DNA of 64,000 nucleotides from JAILZP01 sp037444185 (GTDB lineage: Bacteria > Bacillota > Desulfotomaculia > Desulfotomaculales > Desulfocucumaceae). Numbering within the stretch: the first letter of the stretch is position 1; the number at the start of each line of letters is the position of its first letter. The position numbers and the translations under genes were made by a program. Location of the stretch: NCBI GenBank assembly GCA_037444185.1, contig JBBIMW010000003.1, forward strand, positions 53,500 through 117,499, written 5' to 3'. Under the pieces are notes generated by a model, which was not told the DNA's origin, did no database searches, and was given only the letters and a program-made list of their open reading frames with translations. This document shows, piece after piece, positions 8,537 through 17,106 of the stretch.

Positions 8537-10835
8537 CTGGCTTCAGATCCCCCAGCAGCCTGTCATCCAGATCCCTGACCGTCAGGTAATGATTCTTGGC
8601 CGACATCATCTGCCGGCCCAGTTCATCCATTTCCCTTTTTAAATCATTTTCGTCCGACGATCTGGCCCAGATGTCCATGACAATATCTTCAAACTCCCTT
8701 TTTTCGTCAAGATTGCCCAAAATCATGTCCAGTTCACCCACCACCAGCTGAAACATATTAATCTTTGCATCCAGTAAATCCAATATATGGGATTCCACCG
8801 TGCCGGCGGCAGACAGGTTGTAGATCCGTACATCAGAGGCCTGTCCCAAGCGGTGTATGCGGCCGATGCGCTGCTCGATGCGCATGGGGTTCCACGGCAA
8901 ATCATAGTTGATCAGCACATTGCAAAAATGCAGGTTTCTCCCTTCGCTGCCAGTGTCTGTGGAAACCAGCACCCTGGCCTCCCCCGCAAAAATCTTCAGC
9001 TGTTCCTCCTTTTCCATCCGGCGCAGCCCCCCGTGAATCTGCGCCACATTAAATCCTCCCCGGCGCAAAAGATCCACCAGAAATGAATGTGTTCGCTGAA
9101 ATCCGGTAAAAACAATGGCCTTGCCAGATGTGCCGGCCAACAGCTGAAGCAGCGCCTCGGCCTTCCTGCGCCTGGAAACCGAGCCGGCCTGTTCGGCTAG
9201 CACACGGAAAATTTTCCTAATCACCGCTGGATATCCCTCGTTGGCGGACATTTTTTCCAGGGTGGGCATCACCGCCTCAATGCTGCTGCCAACCTCCCGC
9301 TGCAACATTTTCAATATTAACTTTTCCGTTCCCCTATTGTCTTTGCCTTCACTGAAACCGGAGAAATAGTGGCCGCGAACAAAAACGGTGAGCCGTTGAT
9401 AAAAAGCCATTTCCTCGTCAGAAAGCTGCAGTTCCACCACCTCGGCCTGGCGCCGGCTGGTGATGACGCCTGTTTCGCTGCGCCGGTTGCGGATCATCAC
9501 CTCCCGAACCAGCCGTTTCAATGCTTCGGCATTTTTTGGCTTCAGGGGATCACCCCGGGTGATGTACTTGCGCTTGAAGGAGGCCGCTGTTTCCAGCTGG
9601 CCAGGCTGAATCAGGGTGATCAGATTGAACAATTCCTCCAGATTGTTTTCCACCGGCGTTGCGGTGAGCAAAAGGATATATTTTTTTTTCAGCCGGTTAA
9701 CCAGCTTATAAGCCAAGGTAGCGGGATTTTTCAGGTGATGGGCCTCGTCCACCACCACCAGGTCGTACTCGGAATCAAGCACCTGATCCCGGTTGCTCTC
9801 TCTTTTGGCTGTATCCATGGAGACGATGATGCGGGAAAATTCTTTCCACGGAAAGGGATGATTTTTAAATGCCGGCGCATCGTAGGCGATAAAATCAAGG
9901 TTGAATTTGTTCCGCATCTCCTGCTGCCACTGTTCCACCAGTGAAGGGGGGACCAGCAGCAGCACCTTCTGCGCCAGCCCCCTCAATATGTATTCAAGTA
10001 TAATCAGCCCGGCCTCAATAGTCTTGCCCAATCCCACCTCGTCGCATAAAAGGGCCCGCCCGCGCAAATTCGCCAGAACGTGCCTCACTGTTTTGAGCTG
10101 GTAATCCAGCGGCTCCACATCCCGCACCAGCGAAAGGGCCAGCAGGCGGTCGAAGCCCGGGCTTAAGGAGAGCTGCAGGGCCCGGCGGCGCAAAATAAGG
10201 TCCGACACCGGCGATTCATCCGCCGCCGCTGATTTCCCGCGCCTTTTTTCTTCCGCCAGCCTTAAAACAGCCGTGTCCTCTTCCGGAAATAAAACAATTT
10301 TCACCGCTTCCTCTCCGGCATTTTCTTCTTCATAAGATCTGTCCGCCACCCCAACGGCAGACTCCTGATACAGAAAGCCGGGGCCGGCCGGTGATTCCGC
10401 CGGCGCACATTTTTTCTCCGGCCCCGGACTGCCTGTCGGATCCCTCCGGCCGAAATGCTCCGCTGTTTCGGCCCTGGAAGCCGCCCCCCCGGAAAAAAGA
10501 GAAAGCTGAACACCGTATGTATCACTGTTTTTCCCGCCTTTTTGGGAAGCGGGCACAGGTTCGATTAGAAAAGCGCTTTCCCCGCGCTTCTCCAGGGCAA
10601 AGAAGCCCGTACTGTTATTGTTCACAATGAATTCCGCCAGCATCGGCCCCATAATACACCTGCCCCCGGCGCCCACCCGGCAGCGAACGCTCCTGCCGTC
10701 CCGGTCGCAGATGGTTATGGTTTTTTTAGCCAGCGGAAACATAAGGTCTGCGGCATCACCCTCCAGGTTAACGCGGCGCAGCCCCAGCATAAAGGGAGAA
10801 ACCCTAAACACAGCCCTGTGGCCGTCTTTTTTCAC
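8529..10835 (-). CDS. SNF2/RapA-like helicase
   Basis: This 768-residue superfamily 2 ATPase has LLCDEVGLGKTIEAGLI (motif I), VVVDEAHHLKN (DEAH box), LLTATPVENNLEELF (motif III), then VLVSTDTGSEGRNLHF and QRIGRIHRLGQ (motifs V and VI). That order and spelling match the HepA/RapA branch of SNF2 proteins, which remodel nucleic-acid-protein complexes such as stalled RNA polymerase. The N-terminal ~210 residues hold a short beta-rich region and a charged low-complexity linker. The GTG start follows AAGGAG with nine-base spacing. It forms a two-gene unit with the overlapping downstream gene. A role in transcription recycling or in defence is possible; neither is proved. Confidence 0.88.
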   Translation of the reverse strand: MKKDGHRAVFRVSPFMLGLRRVNLEGDAADLMFPLAKKTITICDRDGRSVRCRVGAGGRCIMGPMLAEFIVNNNSTGFFALEKRGESAFLIEPVPASQKGGKNSDTYGVQLSLFSGGAASRAETAEHFGRRDPTGSPGPEKKCAPAESPAGPGFLYQESAVGVADRSYEEENAGEEAVKIVLFPEEDTAVLRLAEEKRRGKSAAADESPVSDLILRRRALQLSLSPGFDRLLALSLVRDVEPLDYQLKTVRHVLANLRGRALLCDEVGLGKTIEAGLIILEYILRGLAQKVLLLVPPSLVEQWQQEMRNKFNLDFIAYDAPAFKNHPFPWKEFSRIIVSMDTAKRESNRDQVLDSEYDLVVVDEAHHLKNPATLAYKLVNRLKKKYILLLTATPVENNLEELFNLITLIQPGQLETAASFKRKYITRGDPLKPKNAEALKRLVREVMIRNRRSETGVITSRRQAEVVELQLSDEEMAFYQRLTVFVRGHYFSGFSEGKDNRGTEKLILKMLQREVGSSIEAVMPTLEKMSANEGYPAVIRKIFRVLAEQAGSVSRRRKAEALLQLLAGTSGKAIVFTGFQRTHSFLVDLLRRGGFNVAQIHGGLRRMEKEEQLKIFAGEARVLVSTDTGSEGRNLHFCNVLINYDLPWNPMRIEQRIGRIHRLGQASDVRIYNLSAAGTVESHILDLLDAKINMFQLVVGELDMILGNLDEKREFEDIVMDIWARSSDENDLKREMDELGRQMMSAKNHYLTVRDLDDRLLGDLKPDD

Positions 10836-10937
10836 AATGACAAGCTCCTTTTGAAAAGCGGGTTGGTGTTGATTCTATAGTATTTTACTGCCAATCCCCG
10901 GCGTCTTTCAATAGTTTTTCAATGCCCGGGAGGCCCC

Positions 10938-10973
10938 ATATCCGGCTATGCCTGTTTGACGCCGTCCAGACGG
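10938..10973 (-). repeat. Conserved palindromic motif, family C, copy upstream of the SNF2 helicase
   Basis: On the minus strand the motif is CCGT-N4-ACGGC(G)TCAAACAGGCAT(A)GCCGGATA. A near-identical copy lies at 33220-33254, upstream of lonC in the same orientation. The CCGT/ACGG arms are kept while the central four bases differ. The motif is about 100-140 bases before the helicase start codon. Confidence 0.5.
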
Positions 10974-10998
10974 ACGGGAAAACACACCATAATACCTT

Positions 10999-11020
10999 TT
11001 TGGTACCGGCTGCCAAAGGT
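10999..11020. repeat. Dispersed palindromic repeat, family A, copy 4 (degenerate)
   Basis: TTTGGTACCGGCTGCCAAAG resembles the GGTACCGG(G)TACCAAAG core of family A. It lies directly after the end of the FGGY kinase gene. Confidence 0.4.
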
Positions 11021-11028
11021 ACAGCGAC

Positions 11029-12576
11029 TCATGGCATATCCTGCAAGTGCTTGTAAAGAGGGCGAAGTTTGCGGTACATCCTCCTATACACCTTCCGGTA
11101 AAGACCGTCGTACATTTTTACCGCCCGGGGGTCGGGCTCGAAGGTGCGGCCCGCCCCGGTCATTTCCTTTACAGCGGCCTTCAGGTCTGAATACAGCCCG
11201 GCCCCCAGCGCCGCCAGCATGGCGGCCCCCAGGCCCGAGGCCTCGCAGGTCGCCGGCCTGGCGGCGGGAAGCCCGAATACATTTGCGGTTATGCTCATCA
11301 TCTGGTCGCTTTTTGACCCTCCGCCGCACACATACAGCTCCCTGACACCCTCTTTGGTGCGTTTTTCAATCCTTTCCCGCCCTTCCCTCATGGCATAGGC
11401 AAGCCCCTCCAGTATTGCCCGGTAGAGGTGCGCCCGGGTGTGCGCCCCCGTGAACCCTATAACCGCTCCCCGGGCTTCTATCCCCGGATGTCTCAGCCCC
11501 GGGGACCAGAATGGCTGAAGCACCAGCCCCATTGATCCCGGGGGTACGCCGTCCACCAGCCGGTCCAGAATTTCTTCGGGGGCGATACCTTCCTTCGCTG
11601 CCAATTCCCTCTCCTGCCAGGCGAATTCCTCCTTGAACCAGGTAACCATCCAACACCCCCTGAAAATCTGCACCTCCATGTTGTACTGCCCGGGGCAAGC
11701 GCTGGGGTATGGGGGGACAAGGGGAACCGGCTCTATGTATTTCCGGGAATTGACATTTATGGTGGCCGTAGTGCCGTACCCGATACAGGCCTGGTGTGGC
11801 TCCAGGCAGCCGGACCCCAGAACTTCACAGGCCTTGTCGGAGGCTGCGGCAATAACCGCCAGCCCCTCGGGCAGTCCCGTGAATCTGGCGGCCTTGGGCG
11901 TGACCGAGCCCATTTGCTGTCCAGGCCGGACCAGTTCCGGCAGTATTTCCGGCCGCACCGGTATTGCCCGCCATTTCCAGCTGGAAAGGGGCGCCCAGGC
12001 CTGATTCCGGTAGTCAAAGGGGACGTACCCCACCTGGCATCCGGTGGAATCGACATACCGGCCGGTAAGCATATATGTTATATACCCGGACAGGAAAAGG
12101 TAATGGGCGGTTTTATCCCATATATCGGGCTGGTTTTCCATAATCCAGTTTGCTTCGGCCTCGGCTTGAAGGTGGCGCAGAGTGCCGGTGAGGCCGGCCA
12201 GCCTGAATGCCGCCCCCCACAAAAATCCCACCGGCGGAATATTGCCGGCCCGGCGCTGGTCCAGCCACACAATGGCGGGGCGCAGGGGCAGCCCGCCCTT
12301 GTCCAGGTTTACCAATGTCGAACGCTGGGCGGTGATGGCCACGGACGCCAGTGAATCCGGGGATACAACACCCTTGGACCAGATCTTCCGGCAGGCCCGG
12401 GCCAGACATTTCCAGTAGAGCCCGGGGTCCTGCTCCGCCCACCCCCGACGGGGAGAGCAGCAGGGCCCGGGATAGGGAATCCGGGCGAAATCCAAAATCC
12501 TTCCCCGAAGGTCGAAGGCCAGGGCCCGCAAGCTCTGGGTGCCCACATCTATGGCCAGAACCGTTTCTTTCCGCAT
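11029..12576 (-). CDS. FGGY-family carbohydrate kinase
   Basis: This 515-residue two-domain FGGY kinase phosphorylates a sugar, sugar alcohol or triol with ATP. The phosphate-1 loop LAIDVGTQSLRALAFD opens the protein, ITAQRSTLVNLD and PAIVWLDQRRA follow, and the adenosine region LYVCGGGSKSDQMMSITANV with CEASGLGAAMLAALGAG lies in the C-terminal domain. It resembles xylulokinase/glycerol kinase relatives, but the substrate is unassigned. It is the last gene of the FadR-type operon, 62 bases after the GlpD-like gene, so a glycerol- or dihydroxyacetone-type substrate is a reasonable inference. Confidence 0.82.
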   Translation of the reverse strand: MRKETVLAIDVGTQSLRALAFDLRGRILDFARIPYPGPCCSPRRGWAEQDPGLYWKCLARACRKIWSKGVVSPDSLASVAITAQRSTLVNLDKGGLPLRPAIVWLDQRRAGNIPPVGFLWGAAFRLAGLTGTLRHLQAEAEANWIMENQPDIWDKTAHYLFLSGYITYMLTGRYVDSTGCQVGYVPFDYRNQAWAPLSSWKWRAIPVRPEILPELVRPGQQMGSVTPKAARFTGLPEGLAVIAAASDKACEVLGSGCLEPHQACIGYGTTATINVNSRKYIEPVPLVPPYPSACPGQYNMEVQIFRGCWMVTWFKEEFAWQERELAAKEGIAPEEILDRLVDGVPPGSMGLVLQPFWSPGLRHPGIEARGAVIGFTGAHTRAHLYRAILEGLAYAMREGRERIEKRTKEGVRELYVCGGGSKSDQMMSITANVFGLPAARPATCEASGLGAAMLAALGAGLYSDLKAAVKEMTGAGRTFEPDPRAVKMYDGLYRKVYRRMYRKLRPLYKHLQDMP

Positions 12577-12638
12577 TATTTCAGCTCCCGCCGTTAATCA
12601 GTACAATTTTTCCAAATGCCTGCAAGGCTGTATCCGGC

Positions 12639-14237
12639 TCAATTATCGGCCGTGAGCAAATGCGGGCTGTATGCATTCCGCCAGATTTCAAGATAGCGGG
12701 TGGTTTCTTCCTCCCAGCGGAGGTGATCCCAGCCCGCTGCGGGCTGGATCGCCTCCCGGATGCGGGGCAGCAAACCGGCGCCGCCCTCCGGGGCCAGTAT
12801 GCCTAGACGGGTGCGGCGGATCATGATGTCGTCGAGGTGGACCGCTCCTTCGTGCCCCGCGGCCCAACGCAGCTCGGCCCACAGTGTTTCGGTGCCCGGT
12901 ATGGCCGCCAGCCCGCCGGGGCCGGAGTTTTTTGCAACCTCCAAAGCCTCCGGGCCATAGCGTCCGGACAGGCGCTTAAAAGACGCCCCGGCGGCCTCCG
13001 CCTCCACCTCCGGAAAACTGTAGGAAATATTTTTTTTATCCCCGGCGGCAGCGGCATTTGATGGCAGATCCCTTGACGGCGGGGTCAGATGCCTCCGGGC
13101 CCGGGCCAGGGACTCCCTGGCCAGAAGGCCGAAGGTGGTGAGCTTGCCCCCTGTTACGGTAATGAGTCCGTTATCGCCCCTGACCACATGATCCCTGGAC
13201 TCCTTTGAAGGATCCTTTTTTCCGGTGTCCACCACCGGGCGGACCCCCGAAAAGGTGGATATCACATCCCCCGGGGCCAAATTCAGAGAGGGAAAATAGT
13301 GGCGCAATCCTTCCAGCAGATACCGGCCTTCGCCAGGACTTATCCGGGGCTCTTCATCCAGGGAGCGATGATGGTCAAGATCCGTTGTCCCCGCCAGGGT
13401 CACTCCCTCCCAGGGAAAAACGTAAAGGGGCCGGCCATCTTCGGGATGCATGAAGTTGACGGCCAGGGCCAGGGGAAACTTCCAACGGGGAAAAACAATG
13501 TGGCTCCCCCGCAAAGGCCGCAGGCGGGGCAGCCCGCCCGCCGCTGTTCCGATGCCGCCGGCCCAGGCCCCGGCGGCGTTTATAACTACCCGGGACCGCA
13601 CCTCAGCGGCGCGGCCGGTTAAAACATCCCGCACGGACACCCCGGCCACCCGGCCGTTTTGTTTCCTTAAGACACCGTCAACCCTGACGTAATTCAGCGC
13701 TTCCCCGCCCAGCCGCACTCCATCCCGGATCACCCGCAGCACCAGGCGGGCATCGTCGGTCCGGGCGTCCCTGTACCAGAAGCCGCCCTTAATCCCCTCG
13801 GCCTTCAAAGCCGGGGCCAACAGGGCGACATTCTCGGGGCGGCAGCGCCGGCGGCTTCTTTTCAAGGCTATGAGATCGTACAGCGCCAGCCCGGCCCGCA
13901 GCATAACCGGGCCGAAGAGATCCCCCCTGTAGGTGGGCAGCATAAATCCCAGATGTTCCACAAGCCCCGCAAAATCCCGCAGCAGCTTTTCGCGCTGCCG
14001 CACCGAATGCCAGGTTGTTTTCACCTGTCCCTGCTTTAAATACCTCAGCCCTCCGTGAACAAGCTTTCCTGACCGGCTTGAGGTCCCCCAGGCAAAATCC
14101 CTCTGCTCCAGCAGCAGGCAGCGGAGCCCCATAGCCGCCCCCTCCCTAAGAATACCGGCCCCGGTGATGCCTCCCCCTATTATTACCACATCCCACTGCC
14201 TGTTTGGGCTTTCCAGCACAGCCCCGCGACTTTGCAC
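12639..14237 (-). CDS. FAD-dependent glycerol-3-phosphate dehydrogenase (GlpD/GlpA-like)
   Basis: This 532-residue flavoprotein oxidises glycerol 3-phosphate to dihydroxyacetone phosphate in the classical family. It has the FAD-binding WDVVIIGGGITGAGILREGA, the family signature WGTSSRSGKLVHGGLRYLKQ, the substrate-side AGTTDLDHH and GVRPVVDTGKKDPSKESRDH, GLITVTGGKLTTFGLLARES, and the C-terminal GlpA/D domain (about residues 400-530). The GTG start at 14237 follows GGGGGAGAT. It begins 14 bases after the alkyl-DHAP-synthase-like gene and shares its operon and regulator. Confidence 0.88.
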   Translation of the reverse strand: MQSRGAVLESPNRQWDVVIIGGGITGAGILREGAAMGLRCLLLEQRDFAWGTSSRSGKLVHGGLRYLKQGQVKTTWHSVRQREKLLRDFAGLVEHLGFMLPTYRGDLFGPVMLRAGLALYDLIALKRSRRRCRPENVALLAPALKAEGIKGGFWYRDARTDDARLVLRVIRDGVRLGGEALNYVRVDGVLRKQNGRVAGVSVRDVLTGRAAEVRSRVVINAAGAWAGGIGTAAGGLPRLRPLRGSHIVFPRWKFPLALAVNFMHPEDGRPLYVFPWEGVTLAGTTDLDHHRSLDEEPRISPGEGRYLLEGLRHYFPSLNLAPGDVISTFSGVRPVVDTGKKDPSKESRDHVVRGDNGLITVTGGKLTTFGLLARESLARARRHLTPPSRDLPSNAAAAGDKKNISYSFPEVEAEAAGASFKRLSGRYGPEALEVAKNSGPGGLAAIPGTETLWAELRWAAGHEGAVHLDDIMIRRTRLGILAPEGGAGLLPRIREAIQPAAGWDHLRWEEETTRYLEIWRNAYSPHLLTADN

Positions 14238-14251
14238 AGGGATCTCCCCCT

Positions 14252-15844
14252 TTACCGCAACAGTTTTCCGGGATTCATCATTCCCTCCGGGTCCAGTGCG
14301 CCGCAGATCGAACGGATGATTTTCATGCCAAGGCCGCCCTTTTCGGCCTCAAGGTAAGGGAGGTGGTCCAGCCCCACTCCATGCTGGTGGCTGATGGTCC
14401 CCCCAAGCCGGACTATGGCATCGCTGGCCGCGCCTTTCAGCGTCTTCCAGCGCCGCGAGGTTTCCGCCGGGCTGGCGTCGGCCCGGTAAAGATACGTGAT
14501 GTATATACTGGAGCCGTGGGGGTACACGTGGGAAAGATGGGTGAGAAGGTGCACTTTTTCTCCAATGTCGCTGAGCCCGGAACGGAGGGCCTTTTCTATG
14601 GCTGCCACCGTTTGATGCACCCGATCCCAGGTGGTTGCAGTCTCCAGTGTATCCACGGCATATCCCGCCTCCCAAAGGGAGTTTCGCAGGTAGGGGGCTT
14701 TGAACCGGTTTTTAAACCATTCCCTGCCCGGCCTTTCCCCCACAATAACGCCTCGGTGCTGCCTTATTATTTCCGATGCCTGCCTTAGGGTCCAGCGCAC
14801 CTTTTTGGCACTTCCAACGGCGCCGTATATAAGCATGCATTTGTCGCCCTTTACGCCGCGGAAGGAAAGCCACCTGCTTAACAGACCGATCAATTTGCTG
14901 CGGCCGGCCAGTATCAAATTGGTCCGGGTTTCTTCAGCCAGGCTGAGCCTGGCCATGGCCAGGGGCAAAGAAGACTGCGCCATTTGCCGGACAGCGGCCA
15001 CGGCCCGGTCCGGTCCGGGCAGAAACGCGGCGTGGAAGATTTCCTCCCGGGGGAGGGGGGATATCCTAACCGTGGCGCTGGTGATAATGCCCAGCCGCCC
15101 CTCGGAGCCCAGTACGCACTCCCGGAGGTCGGGACCGGCGGCGGACGCCGGGTGAAGGGGCAGGTCCAGCCTTCCGGCGGGTGTTTCCACGGCGCCTCCG
15201 GCGAAAAGGCGCTCTATTTTTCCATAGCCCAGGGAAAGCTGGCCGGCGGACCTGGTGGCCACCCACCCCCCCAGGGTCGAGTATTCGAAGGACTGGGGGA
15301 AGTGGCCCAATGTAAACCCGTGGGCCCTGAGCGCGGCTTCGAGGTCCGGCCCCCGCACCCCGGCCTGGAATGTGGCCAGGCATCCCCCCGGATCTATTCG
15401 CACCAGCCGGTTCATACGGGTCATGTCCACCGTCAGCACCGGACAAACTCCGGCCGGCGCCGCCAGATGCCCCACCACGCTGGTGCCGCCGCCATAAGGA
15501 ATGACGATGGCCCCGGTGTTTTTGGCGTATCTCAGAATTTCCCCCACATCTTCACCGGAGGCCGGATATGCCACGCCGTCCGGAAAAAAAGGCACCAGTC
15601 CGCTCCGGATGTTTATCCAGTCAAACAGGCTTTGCCCAAAACTGTGAAGCAGCCGTTCCGCCGGACCGGTGCCGACCAGGGGGTGGGCCGGCAGCCTGGT
15701 GGAAGGCACTGCGGCCACGGATTCATCAAAAGAAGCGTCCCGGGGGCGGATGCCGGGCCCCAGCTCCTTGGCCAGAAACTCCGCTGCCGCCGGCGGCAGC
15801 GGCAAATATACAGCTTCATCGCCCCAGCCGTTCCATCGCCTCAT
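14252..15844 (-). CDS. FAD-binding oxidase of the alkyldihydroxyacetonephosphate synthase type
   Basis: This 530-residue flavoprotein has a PCMH-type FAD domain (PYGGGTSVVGHL; LATFQAGVRGPDLEAALRAH; TLGHFPQSFEYSTLGGWVAT) and a C-terminal oxidase domain ending in ALDPEGMMNPGKLL. The N-terminus RRWNGWGDE matches the WNGWG opening of eukaryotic alkyl-DHAP synthases and their bacterial homologues. The eukaryotic enzyme swaps an acyl for an alkyl group on DHAP; what bacterial members do is poorly known, and glycolate/lactate oxidases share the fold. Placement between a FadR-type regulator and a GlpD-like dehydrogenase points to DHAP or lipid chemistry. Confidence 0.78.
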   Translation of the reverse strand: MRRWNGWGDEAVYLPLPPAAAEFLAKELGPGIRPRDASFDESVAAVPSTRLPAHPLVGTGPAERLLHSFGQSLFDWINIRSGLVPFFPDGVAYPASGEDVGEILRYAKNTGAIVIPYGGGTSVVGHLAAPAGVCPVLTVDMTRMNRLVRIDPGGCLATFQAGVRGPDLEAALRAHGFTLGHFPQSFEYSTLGGWVATRSAGQLSLGYGKIERLFAGGAVETPAGRLDLPLHPASAAGPDLRECVLGSEGRLGIITSATVRISPLPREEIFHAAFLPGPDRAVAAVRQMAQSSLPLAMARLSLAEETRTNLILAGRSKLIGLLSRWLSFRGVKGDKCMLIYGAVGSAKKVRWTLRQASEIIRQHRGVIVGERPGREWFKNRFKAPYLRNSLWEAGYAVDTLETATTWDRVHQTVAAIEKALRSGLSDIGEKVHLLTHLSHVYPHGSSIYITYLYRADASPAETSRRWKTLKGAASDAIVRLGGTISHQHGVGLDHLPYLEAEKGGLGMKIIRSICGALDPEGMMNPGKLLR

Positions 15845-15893
15845 TAAAAAACCCCCGTTATCATCAGCTTTTATTCAGGCTGGCCCCGGCCGG

Positions 15894-16604
15894 CTATAGC
15901 CGGGACTGCTTCGCCGCCGGGCGGCCCTTCCACAGCGCAATGCTTTCCTCCATGGCCTCCCGGGTGACTTTTTCCGCGGCGGCGGGGTTTTGGGCCATGG
16001 CCGCGGACAGCAGCCGGTCATAAAAAAGGCTGGATTTGCGGCGGTTTTCTTCTCTGGTGAAATATTGTTCCGCCAGCCGGACGTACACATTGTCAAAGCT
16101 GTTTAACATGAGAAGGTATATGGGATTGCCCGACAGGCGGGCCAATGTTTTCTGCAGGCTCCAGTCAAAGGCTGAGTACGCCTCCCTGCTGTTTCCCAGC
16201 CCGTCGGCGCCGGCCAGGGCGGCCACCACCTGCACCGGATTGCGGGCCACCGCGTCCCTGAAGAATGACGGCGTCAGGCCGGACCTTACCTCCAGTAGGT
16301 GTAATATGAGATTTTCCGTGATATGGCCGGTGTTTTGCACAATATTGGCCAGGGTGTTGAGGTTGCCCCGCCTCCACACATCGTTTACCACCGTGGGCAG
16401 CCCTTTGCGGACGGTAAACCACCCGTCCCTTTCCAGCCGCCTCAGGGCTTCTCGCAATGTGGGGCGGGCCACGCCCAGCTTTGAGGCCAGCTCCCTTTCC
16501 GGCGGCAGAAAACTTTCCGGCGGATAATCACCGTCCAGCACCGCCTTTATCAACCGGCTTTCCACATGGCCGGTGGAACTGTCAAATGCTCTGATTTCAG
16601 CCAA
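15894..16604 (-). CDS. GntR-family regulator with FadR-type C-terminal domain
   Basis: This 236-residue regulator has an N-terminal winged helix (FLPPERELASKLGVARPTLR, then ALRRLERDGWFTVRKGLPT) and an all-helical FadR-type ligand domain. VNDVWRRGNLNTLANIVQ, FDWSLQKTLARLSGNPIYLL and LAEQYFTREENRR line up with matching stretches of E. coli FadR from memory, where acyl-CoA releases DNA. The TTG at 16604 follows GGAGGGT; the nearby ATG opens a frame that stops at once. It heads a four-gene operon (49, 14 and 62 bases between genes), and its promoter overlaps GGT-N3-ACC sites, suggesting autoregulation. A true FadR relative is unusual in Firmicutes. Confidence 0.85.
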   Translation of the reverse strand: MAEIRAFDSSTGHVESRLIKAVLDGDYPPESFLPPERELASKLGVARPTLREALRRLERDGWFTVRKGLPTVVNDVWRRGNLNTLANIVQNTGHITENLILHLLEVRSGLTPSFFRDAVARNPVQVVAALAGADGLGNSREAYSAFDWSLQKTLARLSGNPIYLLMLNSFDNVYVRLAEQYFTREENRRKSSLFYDRLLSAAMAQNPAAAEKVTREAMEESIALWKGRPAAKQSRL

Positions 16605-16620
16605 ACATTAACCCTCCGCA

Positions 16621-16654
16621 CTGGTAAGACATGAAACATGCACAGGTCTTACCA
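16621..16654 (-). promoter_or_regulatory. Two FadR-like operator half-sites forming an inverted repeat
   Basis: TGGTAAGAC at 16622-16630 and GTCTTACCA at 16646-16654 are nine-base inverted arms. Bases 16644-16654 (AGGTCTTACCA) are a palindrome of the GGT-N3-ACC form bound by FadR-type regulators. The pair covers the predicted transcription start and leader of the regulator gene. Confidence 0.65.
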
Positions 16655-16656
16655 AG

Positions 16657-16685
16657 ATAATATACCTATATGGCATTTTTGTCAA
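16657..16685 (-). promoter_or_regulatory. Sigma-A promoter of the FadR-type operon
   Basis: On the minus strand, TTGACA (16680-16685) and TATTAT (16657-16662) are separated by exactly 17 bases. The start point would fall inside the adjacent operator. Confidence 0.75.
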
Positions 16686-16742
16686 CGGAAGGTTCCGGCA
16701 TCAGACACCCAAAAAAGCCGCCCTAAACTATTCCCATCACAT

Positions 16743-17106
16743 TTAGCATTCCACTGATTCAAGCAATTCCCCGGGAGGACAAACTGTGAACGGCAGTTTT
16801 CGCAAATCCGCTGTCAAAAAATGCCTGTCCAGCGTAACCAGATAATTAATTTTGGTATTCACGGCCGCAGCCAGTATTATCGCGTCTTTCTCATTTATCA
16901 ATTCACGGGCGGATATTAAAAAATCTTCCGCGGGGTCGGCAATTTCAAAGGGGAGTGATTTAAAAAGCCTGTAATATTGGGGAAGACCGCGGGGTAGCTT
17001 CTTTTCGATGTTTCTTATCACCTCTGCAACCACCGTCCGGAGAAGCCAAACCGGAGATTAAAACACTGCTGTCGAAGAACACCCTGTTAATCTTTTTGAT
17101 ATTCAT
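16743..17106 (-). pseudogene. PIN-domain toxin with a frameshift
   Basis: A frame from ATG 17106 reads MNIKKINRVFFDSSVLISGL, the usual first strand of a PIN ribonuclease with its acidic residue. After about 27 codons it loses homology, and the rest (LINEKDAIILAAAVNTKINY, LVTLDRHFLTADL) continues in another frame from about 17033 to the stop at 16743. The two parts together make a complete PIN domain, so one small indel breaks the gene. The ATG overlaps the end of the putative antitoxin gene, the usual type II toxin-antitoxin layout. A sequencing error remains possible in a draft assembly. Confidence 0.65.
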
